Below are positions 9,990-22,487 of a DNA stretch of 64,000 nt, piece by piece. A model generated the notes under the pieces. That model did no database searches. It was not told the DNA's origin and saw only the letters and a list, made by a program, of their open reading frames with translations. The stretch comes from Ophiostoma sp. CBS 140.51 (lineage: Eukaryota > Ascomycota > Sordariomycetes > Ophiostomatales > Ophiostomataceae). How positions within the stretch are numbered: the first letter of the stretch is position 1; each line of letters opens with the position of its first letter. The position numbers and the translations under genes are program-made. The DNA lies in the NCBI GenBank assembly GCA_029298735.1, contig JANSLP010000115.1, positions 27,037-91,036 on the forward strand, in the 5' to 3' direction.

Positions 9990-12900
9990 TCATGGATTTG
10001 AGCCCCAGCCCAGATCCATGGTTTCCATGGGGCCCATGTTGATGATCGTCCGGAGCACACCCTCCGAGACGGGCGTCATGGCCGTCTGTCCGTTCATATT
10101 CCAGCCCTCGGAGATCATGTAGTCGTTTGAGTTTGGATCGGCAGACATCAAGCCGCCGAGGCCAGCACCACCACCGTTCATACCGACAGCAGCGGCCGCA
10201 GCAGAACCGGGCTGGCCGGTAGAGTAATCGGCTGCTCCGCCGTTGGCTGTCGAGAAATAGCCGCCAGATGCACCACGGTCGACTTGTGTCGGTTGTTGAC
10301 CGCCAACGATAACACGGGGTGGCGACACAGGGCTGGTATCAAACGAGCTGCCGGCCGAGTGCATACCGGTTTGCTGCTGTGGTGGTGCAAGATTTTGCCG
10401 GCCTTCGGAGGCGCTGCTCGAATTGGGTGTCGGGCGGCTCGATAAGCCGTCGCCAGGTGAGGTGGACATATCGTGGATCTCGTCGACAAAGCCCATCGGT
10501 CGGCCGTTTGCCGTCAAAATATTCACGGTCGGATCAGGGAAACCGTTGGTAGGAATGTTGAACATGGGTGAGTGATCGTTGCTGCGGTCACGAGTAGGCA
10601 GACGCGATTCGGGGAAGACCCAGTTGCTAGACGTAGCAGGAGCCGAGCCGTCAACGTTCTTGGGCCGGAATCGACTGTCGTTGCTGTTCATACTCGCAGA
10701 ACCCGTGTCAGAAACTCGGTCCTTGGCGTTGTCGTCGGCGTTTTCTTGGCTGGATGATGCGTTGTCGGACTTTGAGTATTCCTTCTGGAACGAAAGGATG
10801 CCGTCAACGGCTCCATCCTCGCAGACGGCACCGGGGCGGCTGATGGCACCCTGGGGGACACCGGATGAGGGCTATGCAGGAGTTAGAAGAGGACCGACCA
10901 AGGTTAAGAAGAGAGAGGGGAGGAGGGGGGGGGCACATACACTATCATAACTCATGGGGAAGGCAGACTTCAGCTGTGGTATCCGCTCGCCAAGAGCCTC
11001 CAGATCAACATCGAGCTGAACCAAGAAGGACTCAGTCAGCGGGTTGCGGCGCTTCAGGGCACTCATAGCAGTCAGAAGGAAGCGAAGCGAGTCGACGACT
11101 CGGCCTTCGTCAGGCCGGCTCTTCAGGTACTGCACAAACACTCTCGCTGCTACATAGAGACAGAAAGAGATAAAGGGGTTCATCTTATAGGGTTAGCTGG
11201 AAATTCAAATTTCATGATCGTCAACGAAATATGGTCGGGACGTACAGTAGACAGGTCCATATGAGAGACCATGCGCATGATGCTGGCGATCTCGTTGGCG
11301 GCATTGATGCAGCGAATCTTGCTTTCTGGGCTGACAGACGCATCGAGGGCATTGTTCTCAGCCTTGAAGATGGCAGCCTGGTGCAAACAGATTGTTGACG
11401 TGTGTATACACATATTCGTAAAAACAATGTTTGGATTTTGCAAGCCAGCAGGTAGCTTGAGCTGGTCTGGCAAGCCGAGGAGGGTGTTAAGTAGAATGTG
11501 GTCAAGGTTGCGGTGGCGCTTCCAGAATTCGCCGTTCATGTCACTGTCCTTATCATCGTTGTCGGGGCGATGCAGATGCGTCAGGTTGCGACCAAACAGA
11601 CAGGCCATCAGGATGATGCCCGCAAACGGGGTGAGCTGACCGATACCCGAGGGGCACATCGCGTCGTGCAGCGGGATACTGGCCTCCGGTCGGCTCATCT
11701 CAAAGGCCTCCTCGGAACTTGGCAGAACGGTGCTGATATCGCGCTCATCTACCGTCATGGGCCATCCTGTACCAATACTTGCGTACCGATCTTCACAGAA
11801 GGCCATCCAGAATGTGCGGCGGCGCTCCTCCTTTTCTGTCCAGTCACGAGGCGGCGGGATGCACTGCTTGACCTCCAGACCGGCACCGTCCAGGCGATGC
11901 AGACCAATCATCTGAGCGAGACGAATCGCCTGGCCAGTGCTCATCCAAGCACGGGGGAAGTACATCATCTTAAACTCGTATGAGGCCAAGATAACGTGTG
12001 TCTGACAATGGGCAACGGAGATCATGTGCTCACCAAAGCCCTTCATGTAGTCGACCTCGAGGTACTTGCGGGCCCTTTGATAGAAGAGGTCCTTGAGGTC
12101 GCTGTACTTGTCCATAATCGTACAGGCAGACATCCACATTGCGTATCGCAGACATACGGGGGGACGTTGGTTGGCAGCACTAAAGAAACAGCGTGTTAGA
12201 CATGCGGTCTGTGTTTTGTTACACGTGGGAAAACGTGCTTTCAGTTCCACGTGTAATATGGGCAAGGGCAGCCCAGCAAAACCTTATTCAAACGAAAGGT
12301 TTGACATAAAACTTACAGATTCATGGCCGCGAGGTAACGGGCCTTGTGTATCATTGGCAAAGACGGGTGGACCTTGTCAAAGTAGACCTCCGTCAGCTCG
12401 TCAATGATACCCTGGTCGGGTAACGGCTCTTCCAAGTTCAACTGGATAATCTCCCAGGTCGGGTTGCTGTCGATGCCGCCGCTCATGTTTCCGGGCATAC
12501 GACCGCCAAAGTTGAAGTCGTCGAGCGAGCTTGGGCGCTGCGGCGAGTCGGCGTTGAACTGCCAAGTGTCCAAGTCGCGGCCGGCAGCCCCTGTCAGGTT
12601 GATCGAATTCGGGTCTGGAATCGAGAAATCGCCAGCACCGCCGACACCAGAAGAGCTGCCCATTGTGGTCGATGAGCCTGACTGCTCGTTGCCCGTCTTG
12701 GAGATGGAGCCATTCTTGCCCGTCTTTGCTGCGCCAGGACCCGTCTTGAGACTGGCGGAGCGAGCATCACCTCCTGTGAAACCGTGGAGAGCATCGGCGG
12801 GAGATGCACCAGCGGGTCCTGCGTCTTGTGACTTGAGCATGACCTCGACCTGCTTGAGACGCTCCTCAAGGGCCTTGACGTAACCGCGCTTGGGTCCGCT

Positions 12901-13122
12901 CTTCTTCCGGACCTCGTCGTACGCGCACTGGTGACCCAGGCGGGAACATGTGCTACAGCTGGGACGACGGCCATCGCACTTGAGCTTCCGCCTCCGGCAG
13001 ATCAAACAGGCAAGGCGCTTCTGGCGGGGGATGTTGGCGTTGGGATTGTCGTCGGGACGGGCGCCGGACCCATCGTGGTTGTCGGCGGCTGCGTTGTCGT
13101 CGGGCGACATGGAGGGCGACAT
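9990..13122 (-). CDS. Zn2Cys6 fungal transcription factor with fungal-specific middle homology domain
   Basis: Four exons on the minus strand (12317-13122, 11246-12179, 10941-11183, 9990-10871) give 954 residues in a closed frame. Near residue 35 is a Zn2Cys6 binuclear cluster, CLICRRRKLKCDG followed by PSCSTCSRLGHQCAY, then a basic linker (KKSGPKRGYVKALEERL) and a short coiled coil for dimerisation. Residues about 250-600 carry the fungal-specific transcription factor domain (PF04082-like): GLHRLDG, then the diagnostic EERRRTFWMAFCEDRYAS and TVDERDISTVLPSSEEAF. The C-terminal 290 residues are low-complexity and rich in Gly, Ser, Pro and Asn, as in activation domains. The start at 13122 (MSPSMSPDD) is preferred over an in-frame ATG 75 bases upstream, whose extension is Pro/His low complexity. 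Target genes cannot be deduced. Intron 3 contains a nine-base C run on the sense strand. Confidence 0.92.
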
Positions 13123-16100
13123 GGTTGTGATTCGGGGAGGAGGATGAGGAGGAGGAGGAGAGAGGCAATGTATGTGAGACAGTCGGTAGTTCTTCAAGTT
13201 CGTTGTCTATTACCGCCGTTGAGCGGGCGGTCGTGAGGCGGTACTCGAAGGGCGTAGAGGTCGTGGGAGACGTCGATCGCAAGGGATGGCAAGGTGGGAG
13301 TGAGGGTACGAGACACGATCGTGTAAACGCTGCGTCATGGCATACAGGCCTGCCAGGTGGAACGTTGTTTGTTTTTGAGGTTGTGGCAACCGTTTTGTCG
13401 TTGGTGTCGCCGTTATCGTCAGTTGGCGGGCGTCGCCGTCGGTCGCTCCTCCTTTTCTTGTGACGGCCGTTATGGTTTCGGGGACCGGACAGTGCGAGAG
13501 GGGCAAGAGCGCGAGAAACTGGGTATGGGGGCGCTTTTCAATGGCTGGGATAAGCACCCCGTTGTACTGTGGGCTGGAGTAAAACACAAAATCGTGAAAA
13601 TGCAACAATTCGGATCCAAAACATGAAAATAATTCGTTTCCTTTCGCAAGTCGAAAAGGACAGGAGACAAGTTCAAAGCCCAGCAAAACAATATCGAAGC
13701 GGCCGAGACCCTTTTGGGCGAAGAAAGTCGGGACGAAAGAAGGAAAGAGCAAAGGGGGACACCAGATTGCTGACGAAGGCTCTGCCACAGGGAAACCTAA
13801 GGCAGCAGTCCGCATGGGTGGCACGGTGCGGATGGCGCGACTAGGCGGGGATAGGCGCAATGTTAACACTGTGAACCACTGTGCTGCCCTCTGCGCTCTT
13901 CCCCTGCATGTTGCCCTCTCTTTCACGCTTGACGCTGTCACGACGCCCTTTTGCCTCGCTTGTTCACTCTACCCACACTCCACTGAAGGAAGGGTGAACC
14001 AGGGAGGGGGAGCCGTGAGATCTTTTCAAAAAACTGCAGCGTTTGCCGCTAACGATTTACCGCCTGCTGCGCCACCAACGGCTGCACCCCAAGCCGAGTC
14101 AACCACCAAAGAAATCAATCTGCGATGCCAGCGTTGCAGAGAGCGTGTCGATATCGTATCTGACCTGCGTTGCCTTTGCAGCTTTCTAGTTGGCTGGCGG
14201 CTGGGTACAACTACAAATCACAAAACCCGGAGCCTCGAGGCCGCCCAAACGCGCGAGACAGAGACCTGCCGACACAAGGGGTCAGACCACTCGACAAAAG
14301 TGCCCCAAATCAAATAAAGAAGAGACAGAAAACCTTTTCCATCCTCGCAGATAAGACATCTCTGCACAATGCTGGCACTGACTGGCTGCGCTAGTTTTTG
14401 ATCAGGTCAGCACTGTCTGTCTGTTTGTCCCGCAATATGGCCGTGCACTCGCTTCTGCCCGCCTCTTTTTTATGGTTTCTGTCCCTGTTGCTTCTGGTCT
14501 CCTTGCAGGGCAAAATATTGCGGGTCGCGATGCCATCGAGACTGGAGTAACCTTTTTTGGTCCTCTTGCGTGGCTGGAACAAAAAAAAAAGTGGAAGAAG
14601 AGTTTGTATGACAGGGAGATGGGATAGCGTCTGTCGTGCAAAACTGGAGAAGATATGGAGAAGAAGGAGTTGGATCAAACGAAGGGCGGGTAAAACAGAA
14701 AAAGAAGGCCATGTGCCCAGCCGAGCCTTCTTCTCTTTGTTGTGTGAAATGTATGATGTACTTGTACTTGCAACTCGTAGGCGCCGACCGAATGGAATGG
14801 GGGGTTGGATGGGCCATATCGAACGTATGCAGGCCAAGCTCAAGGGAGTTGTTGGGACTTGGGGACAGGACAACTAACCTGCAGACGACCACACAGTTAG
14901 TTGACAATATTTGACAAGTGGTGCAAACGGTTTGGAGGGTTCAGCAGCCGGGCGGATACGAGTAGCCGCAAAGAGGCCGTTGGATGGGGCAAAGAAGACA
15001 AAAAAGGAAGGGCAACAAAAATGCACTTGGGAACCACAAATTGACGAAATGCATTTTGACTGGATCGACTTTTATTTGCTCGAATTGCTTGGCTTGACGC
15101 AAAATGGATAGGTGCGCTCAGCGCTGTGTCGATCGCTGGTGGGAATTTTGGTGAGATGTAGCATGTCTCAAGCGGCGAGAAGCGGTGGACATGGACGGTG
15201 CACGTCAAGTCCCCAGATGCTCTTATTCTTGATGAATTGCTTCATGGAGTTTCTATTTTGGCCATTGTAACCGCCTGGCCCCTGTACGATGCTCTGGCGA
15301 GTTTGGTTTGTCTAGCCCGGGACCTGCCTTCGCTTATCACCACCGACGATCGTCCCGAAAGATGCAATGAGGCTCGGGGCTATTATCGAAGAGTCACCGT
15401 CTAGCTCGGAGCGGCCGTCGACCTGCAGGGTTTGGTATTTTCAGCTTTGGCGCCAAAAAAAAGCAAGTAATGCGCAATATACGATGTGTTTCTATGGTAT
15501 GGCTGTGCTGTATTATCTGCTCTGCTCTGTATTAGTCGTCCCAACGAACACATCCGTATGTGTACTTGAACCATAGGGCAGAAGGTCTTGCCTGTTCGTT
15601 CCCCGTTTCGTTCTCGTGTTCGGCTTGCTCAATTGTCCCCACCAAAACCCAGTGACGCGGATGGCATTCGGCTGGACTCGTCTCAACGCCCGGCTTGGGA
15701 TACATAGCCTCGTTGCACGGGCGTCGATCCAAGCTTCTCGTCCTTTTCCACTCGTTGCACCCCTGGCTGTTGAAGTCGCATCTCCAAGCTTTACTGTGCT
15801 TGTGCTTCGGAGTGTTTGAGTGCCCCGAATTGATCTCACTGATGCTGATCCCCTGACGACATCGCACTTATTTGTGCCGATGTTCTTTCCGCGGCCGGCA
15901 CTGATTCCGCCGTCATCGGTGTCCACCGCTGTCATTCAAACAGGGCTGCCGAACTTGACTTCGCAACTGCAACTGTCATAGACTTCGCAAGACATCGCAA
16001 GACCCTGCAACGGCTACACGGCCAGTGCTATCCTTTGTTGAAACACATTGTGCATAGATGACAACCTGCAAAGTATCACGGCCTGCACAAATTCTCACGA

Positions 16101-16281
16101 CAGTTGTAGCCGTCTTGTGTCACACCAAGACCACAACACTGCTCGTTTCTTGCAGAGTTACGCCACTTGTGACGTTACTGGTGAAAGAGACAGCTAGCTC
16201 TTTCCCCTGTGCGTCTACCCTTCGTTCCGGCCATCCCTTTCGTCGTCGCGTTGCCATGCTCTCGAGGATTTAAGGTCGCTG
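13123..16281. other. Long gene-free region upstream of the Zn2Cys6 factor
   Basis: About 3.2 kb between the start of the Zn2Cys6 gene and the stop of Tex1. Next to the Zn2Cys6 start the minus strand is CT-rich (TCCTCCTCCTCATCC around 13130-13165), consistent with a leader. The rest shows only short, overlapping frames of random character and a poly-A tract at 14581-14590. I see no RNA gene or mobile element. Candidate contents are a long regulatory promoter and 5' leader. Confidence 0.4.
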
Positions 16282-17761
16282 CTAGTACTTTCTTTCCGTG
16301 TCGACGCCGACAATGCGCAGAGTGCCCAGCTCCGCATACGCCAAGAAGAACCGAGTCGGCGCCCAGGCCACGACGGGCACCGGCTGTGCAGTCTTGAACG
16401 TGTGAATGTGCTCACCACTCTCTGTTTGCGTAACCTCCAACTCGGCACCTAGATTTTGTATGTCAGCATATGGTCCATGCCACAACCAATGCTTACCATA
16501 GAAAACGTGTAACGGGCCACGATAAGTCATCATCTGCCCGCTCAACTTTTTCGTCTCACACCGAACAAAGAGACAACTCACCTTCTGTGCTTCCTCCAAT
16601 AATGTAGTTTCCGTCCCAGCTGAAGCCTATTGTCACAAAGTGGTTAGCACATGGCTTTACTTAAACATAAACCGGGACCATAACGCCAAGATGGCGTCTC
16701 CCCTCCACCCAGATAGACCACAAGGCAACAACTCACTTAAACATCTCACGGGACCGGCCATGGTCGTAATTGTGCGCTGGCACGTCCACTTCGTCGTATC
16801 CCAAAGCGCAATTATTGCGTCTGTGCCACCAGTCGCCAATGTGCGCCCTGTAGGGCTGAGAGCTACCGACAAGCACTCTGCCGAATGACCCTTGAGCGAG
16901 AACTCGTCCGACTCGCCTTCGGCGACCGGGTAGTTAACCTTGAGGACAGGCTCCAGGTCTGGGAAGGAGAGGATACGTGTGCGACCGTCGCCCGTCGCGA
17001 CAAACACCCGCTTGCTGCTCCAGCAAAAGGCAAGGTCGTTTGTCCGTACCGGCATCGTCTTGACTGCTGCTGGTGTCGATTGTGTCCGGTCCAGAATGAA
17101 CAGCTTACTTGAGCCGCTGCTGCCCTTCTCCTTACCGCCCACAATGAGGAAGTCGCCATCGGGCGCCCAGACCAGCGTGCTTGCCTCGCCAGGTACCCGG
17201 ACCTCGTTTGTGCATGTTTTTGTGCGGACGTCCCAAAACTTAACTACACCATCTGCGCTCACGCTGCAAAGCTCGGCGTCCTTGATGGGGTTGAAGGCAA
17301 CCTTCTCAATGGTCGCAGTATGGCCCTTGAGTTCCGTCGATTGCCGCACGACGGGCTTGTCCGGATTCCCTGTAGCCTCTGTTAGTATGCCGATATAGTA
17401 TTTGGCCATGCATATTGTTGGGAGAAGCCTTACAGACGCGAACCGTCCTGTCACTCGAGCCAGTCGCAACCAGAGAGCTCAACGGGTTCCATGCGATGGT
17501 GCGCACACTGTTTCGTTACTTGTATTAGCCACGGAAACCAAGCCAGAGAGCTTTCTTCCTTCCTTCCAAAAATAGGAGATCATCTCACCCCTGGATAGCC
17601 ACCTCATCCGTGTCCTTGCCCTTGTCTGCGGCCGGGTTGTGGAATTGCATGTTTCTTGCGGCCGCTGGATCCTGGTATGCCTGGACCTTGAAGCCCGAAA
17701 AGTAGTTTGAGAACTTCTCTTTCTGTAGCCTCTCGCGAGGCTTGATCACGAATGAAGGCAT
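16282..17761 (-). CDS. TEX1: THO complex WD40 subunit Tex1 (THOC3 family)
   Basis: Five exons on the minus strand (17589-17761, 17434-17507, 16737-17369, 16582-16626, 16282-16448) give 363 residues, all phases consistent. The chain is a WD40 propeller: VRTIAWNPLSSLVATGSSDR, then DRTVRVW completed across an intron, ELKGHTATIEKVAFNP, VSADGVVKFWDVRT, LVWAPDGDFLIVGG, LATGGTDAIIALWDTTKW, FSWDGNYIIGGSTEG and VVAWAPTRFFLAYA. This order and length fit THOC3/Tex1. The THO complex couples transcription elongation with mRNP assembly and export through the TREX machinery in the nucleus. The N-terminus (MPSFVIKPRERLQKEKFSNY) precedes the propeller. A 45-base exon encodes one blade strand. The intron before residue 83 contains a consensus ACTAAC branch site. 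It is transcribed divergently from Ric1. Confidence 0.92.
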
Positions 17762-18433
17762 GGTGTGTTAATAAGGTCGGCTGGGAGGCCGGTTGGGTGG
17801 GAGAGCGAGTCGGATAGGGTATCGTGACGATGCGTTTTCGCGACTTTTAAGGAGAGCAGTCGAGTTTGCGCTAGTGGCTGTGGCTGTCGAAGGGACGCCT
17901 TTCGGGGTGAATCGAGAGCCCAATGCGTAAGAACTTCATGAACGAATGCTAGGTGTTTAGCTGTGGCCGTTTTGTGCTGACTTTTGTCGCTGACGTCTTG
18001 TCGTTGCCGGTGGTCTTGTTTGCCGATGTGCAACGCGCAAACAATTGTAGTCTCCAAAAACCAATTCGTCGGTTTATTGCAGCGATTTAGCTTTCGGTTG
18101 AGCTCCTTCCCCGCAGAAACCTAGCCGCGTCGCACCTGCCCGCTATATCGAACCGCTAGCACCTTCCCAACCTCGTCCTTTCCCCCTGTGTCATCAGCAC
18201 GTGAAGATAGGGAAGCTGCGACCCCCAAACTCCCCCATCAGGGGCCAGAGCTTCCCAAAACCAGCCAGGTCTCTCGTATCCGCAACCTCACACGACGACC
18301 ACAACCACACCATAGAAGCTCCGTCACCTCTACCCCCCCTCGGCATCATCAACTTCGCGTACCGCTCGTCTCCCCTGTCTTTTCGGTGCCCGAGAGCTCT
18401 CTGCGGGCTCTCGACCCGGTCAATGCGCGAGCC
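17762..18433. promoter_or_regulatory. Divergent promoter region between Tex1 and Ric1
   Basis: 672 bp separate the two start codons. The half next to Ric1 is C-rich on the plus strand, as in a leader. The frame of Ric1 is open upstream of its ATG for about 80 codons with no in-frame ATG. An out-of-frame ATG at 18423 lies 11 bases before the chosen Ric1 start. No TATA box is evident. Confidence 0.45.
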
Positions 18434-21400
18434 ATGTACTGGCCGGCTGCCACCCCGCGCGTCTACAGTACGAGCACCAGCACCGATGCCGCTGTCCCCG
18501 CCGTGACCATCTCCCACGATGGCCTCCCTCCTCCACCATCCCCAGGCCCTTCTGCATCGCCGAACCTTTCGCAGGAGCAGCTGAGTAGGCGGGCATCGAC
18601 CCTCTCCGTTGACCAATCCCAGCTGGCGCGCACATCGTCCAACACCAGCCAGTCCTCGAACCACGATGCCCTCGGCCTGCCGGTCCCCGCGGCTTCTCCC
18701 CGGATTCCCAACACACCCTTGACACCAATGACACCCGCAATCAAGTCTGTCGAGCACGGCTACTATGGAGATGGCGCTGGCGACGGGTTCTACCCGCGCC
18801 GCGTGTCGCCGCTCGTTGTACCAACATCCGAACCCATCCTTGCTTTGCGAATGTCCCGGACGAGCCATTTCTTTGCGACCATCACAGCCACGTCAATGAC
18901 CATCTGGCAGACGAAACCGACGGTCATTCTTGCCGTTATTGTGCGTTCCGAAGGATCGCTTGCGTCTTACGGCGAAAACGTTGACCTCTTTGTCCGTCCC
19001 GATTGCGCTATCCTCGTGGTGTACACAAGTCGCGGCTTCCTCATCACATACTCCATGGCCACGTCTCGCGAGACAGAAGTCTACAGGCCACAGTTCACCA
19101 ACCCCACAAATATCCAACGCCGTCGCCAGAATCACGTTGGTGACCCGGGCCACGAACATCCCGAGCAGATCCTCTGGGGGCCCGGCGAAGGGCCCGGCAT
19201 TCGCGACGCCAGCATCCGCTTTCGTATGGTGATCAAGGTCGATGCAGGCATAGAGAGTGCGTTGGCCTTAGACGAAGAACTGGTCGTGGCTACCACGAAG
19301 CCGGCAGCCGTACAGTGCATTCGCTGGGCGCCGGACAACAATGGCAGCCAGACGAGCACAGAGCTGCTGAGTCGTATGGGCTGGTTGGATAAAAGGGTGA
19401 CTGTTCGGGAGATGACCTCGGACAAGCCCATGAGTCTCTCGACGTGGGTCACCAGCGACGGCAAGGTCTATGCTGTTCAGCGGAACACAGACTCCCCACC
19501 ACGGCCTTCCACACCATCAAACGCCACCGACGCACCGCGAAGCTCGTTCAATATACCCCCCTCGGCCCCTGACACGCCAGATACTCCCGCTGCCGCCATA
19601 ACGACAATAACGACGACTGCTACTGCCACAACGTCGACTACCACGGGTGCTCCAACTCCGCCCGCCTCGTCATCTACCACGCACTCCTCATCTCACAAAA
19701 AGCTGTTCCGGGGCTATAATCTCCACGCTCCCAACAACGAGGATGAGCACGCAATCCAAGCCATCATCAACGCACGCTTTTCTCTTATCGCAGTAGGCTG
19801 TGTGGATGGCATCGTGCGCGTGTACTCTGTCAAAGACTATGTGGGTAGTATCCCGCAAAGTCATGTCCATAGACCGCCCGCATCCGTCTTGACCACTGGC
19901 CGCTTGACGAAGATTGCATATTCACCGGACGGCTACTGCCTGTTTGCTGGCTACGAGAATGGCTGGGTCACGTGGAGTGTCTACGGCAAACTTTTGGGCC
20001 ACTCTTTCAACAGCGAGCACACTATTGCAGACAAAAATAATGAAGAATGGCTGAATGGTATCCGCGATGTGTCGTGGGTTGGCCAGTCCGGCGATGTCTT
20101 GCTTGTTGCCAAGGAGAGCCCTTCTATCTGGTTCTTGGAAATGGCCCGCAGCGCTGCCGCCGGTTGTTATAGCCATTCGAACCTGTTTCGCACTGTTCTA
20201 CACACCAACCAGAACATTATGGTGTACAGAGGCTACGACCTGCCAGACATGACGACCATCTCGGCCGAGCCTTCGCTCTGGCATACCGCTCGCATCCCAG
20301 CGAGCTACCTCTTACACCAATGGCCGATCCGGTGCACAGTCATCAGCTCAGATGGTCGCTATGTAGCCGTGTCCGGGCGCAGAGGTCTTGCACACTACAG
20401 CATCAACAGCGGACGCTGGCGGACGTTCGCTAATAAAGCCGCCGAAGACGAGTTCTCTGTCCGTGGTGGCATGTGCTGGTACCGCAACATTTTGGTTGCA
20501 GCTGTTGAGGCGAACCGGTCGTTTGAGCTGCGGCTCTACGAACGCGAGTCTGCGCTCGATAACAACAGCATTCTCTTTCGGGAGCCCATGAAGTCCCCCA
20601 TCGTCCTCATTACGACGACTGGCGAAGATTCCCTGCTGGTATATACCTATGAGAACATACTCTACCACTACATCTTTGTCCCCTCAGCCAACGGATCGTT
20701 GCGGCTTATGCAGATGGGCCATATCGGATTCCACGGAATAGTACGCAGTCCTGCTCGTGTCCGTGGCTTGAGTTGGGTCTTGCCGGAAGGCCAGCTTTAT
20801 GATGGCGACCCGTCATTGGATGTTTCCATGGCGTCTGTGCTGTTCTTGGTGGACGGCAAGCTCGTCCTCTTCCAGCCTTCGCGTAACGAGCATGGCGGAG
20901 TCAAATATGACATGCGCATCATCGCCCAGACGGTCGAATTCTACGTTTGCATGAAGGACCAGCCATTCTCTTTCCTGCCTGCCGCCGCCACCGAGACACC
21001 CGCCGCGCCCGGCACTGTTGCGTCAGACGAAACGCTGCAAAACTCTCTGTGGCTCTTTGACGCAGGCGAGCTCAAATTGTGGACCGATACCCATCAGGCC
21101 CTTGATGCTGTCGCAAACGGCACCGTGGAACCACCTATTGCCATCGACCTTGATTTTTACCCTCTTTCCATCCTCCTCTCTAAAGCCCTTGTTTTGGGTG
21201 TTGAGCCCGACCTAGTCCAGCGCCGGGACGTCAACTTTTCCTTCTTCCGATACAACATTCGGGTATGTTGTTCTCTTCCCATATTTTCCTTCGCCGATTT
21301 ATTCTAACACGCTTTTAGACACACCTATTCCTGCCAGACGTCCTTCGCGCCTACTTGGGCGAAAACAAAGCTCTTCCCGCCCTGCGGCTCGCTCAGCAAT

Positions 21401-22077
21401 ACCAGCATCTTGTATACTTTGCCCACGCATTGGAGGTCCTCTTGCACCAAGTCCTTGACGAAGAAGTCGATTCGGCTCCCAAACCTGAGGCCGCCGTCTT
21501 GCCGCGCGTGCTGTCTCTCCTGTCGAGCTTCCGCGCGTACCTCGACATTGTCGTGCAGTGCACACGCAAGACCGAAGTTCGCTCCTGGCGCACACTCTTT
21601 GCCTACTTGCCACCGCCACAGGAGCTGTTTGAAGAGTCTCTGCTGCGTGGCAGCCTCAAGACAGCCGGCGGATACCTGCTTATCTTGCACACGTTCGACG
21701 AGCTGGCTACGGCGAGTGAACAGGGCGTGCGTTTGCTAAGACAGGCCATGCAGGAGGGCGACTGGGAGCTGTGCAAAGAACTCGCACGTTTCTTGGCCGC
21801 CATGGATGACAGTGGACAGACTCTGCGGGAAGCTCTGGCGCTGGCCAATGCGGGGGGCACCGACGACGGCGAGGGCAGCGTTGCTTCCGGCAATGCCGGT
21901 GGTGCATCGTCACTCATGGCATCCGGCAGCAGTGCCACCCTGAACAACTCGAGCGGAGGCAGCAGCAGCCACCTTGCCGTCCCCGGGCGCAACGGCAATA
22001 CAAGCCAGTCTGAGTCTGACGCTGTTTCTAGTGACGATGGTAGTAGCATTGACTCGGGCACAGTCAGTGGACATTAG
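18434..22077 (+). CDS. RIC1: Ric1, subunit of the Ric1-Rgp1 guanine nucleotide exchange factor for Ypt6/Rab6
   Basis: Two exons (18434-21262 and 21319-22077) give 1195 residues. The start MYWPAATPRVY matches the near-invariant MYWP..TPR opening of Ric1 homologs, which fixes the ATG at 18434. The N-terminal two-thirds is a WD40-like propeller region (for example KIAYSPDGYCLFAGYENGWVTW split by low-complexity inserts rich in Ser/Thr/Pro). The C-terminal part has the RIC1 helical domain, from HLFLPDVLRAYLGENKALP through RLAQQYQHLVYFAHALEVLL and DIVVQCTRKTEVRSWRTLF to the QEGDWELCKELARFL segment. In yeast Ric1 pairs with Rgp1 at the Golgi to activate Ypt6 for retrograde endosome-to-Golgi traffic. 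Residues after about 1110 are a Ser/Gly-rich tail. The proteins around it give no functional link. Confidence 0.94.
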
Positions 22078-22487
22078 GTAACGGACTGGCAGCAGCCCTA
22101 AGACCACAGTGAACATTTAGGAAATCATTCTTATTATTCTTGGTCTCGCCGCTTTTATTTTATCTTGTTTTCCTTTTTTCTTTTCTTAATCTTTCAGCTT
22201 TGGGCAACATATTCTTGTGTCTGGCTACTGAAAAAGACCCAGGTGTGAGCATTGGAGTACATTACGGAGTTGAGTTGGATTCTTTTTAAACGTTGAATAA
22301 ATGTCATTCTTGTACTACCAATCATTTTCAAAGTGCAGAATCGTGACATCAAATGAGGTATAATTGTGAAAGAAGGAGTACGCTGTTATATTGACCAAAA
22401 TCATAAATGCTCATATTATATAAAGACGTGCAGAACTATGTGTTCTACTATGTGATCCGCCATTGGTCCTACCGAGACTTAATATTA
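22078..22487. other. Convergent AT-rich 3' intergenic region
   Basis: 410 bp between the stops of Ric1 and the MFS carrier. T-rich tracts at 22150-22200 and AT-rich sequence at 22375-22425 suit 3' untranslated regions. AATAAATG occurs near 22296 and may serve as the polyadenylation signal of Ric1. Nothing else is visible. Confidence 0.45.
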
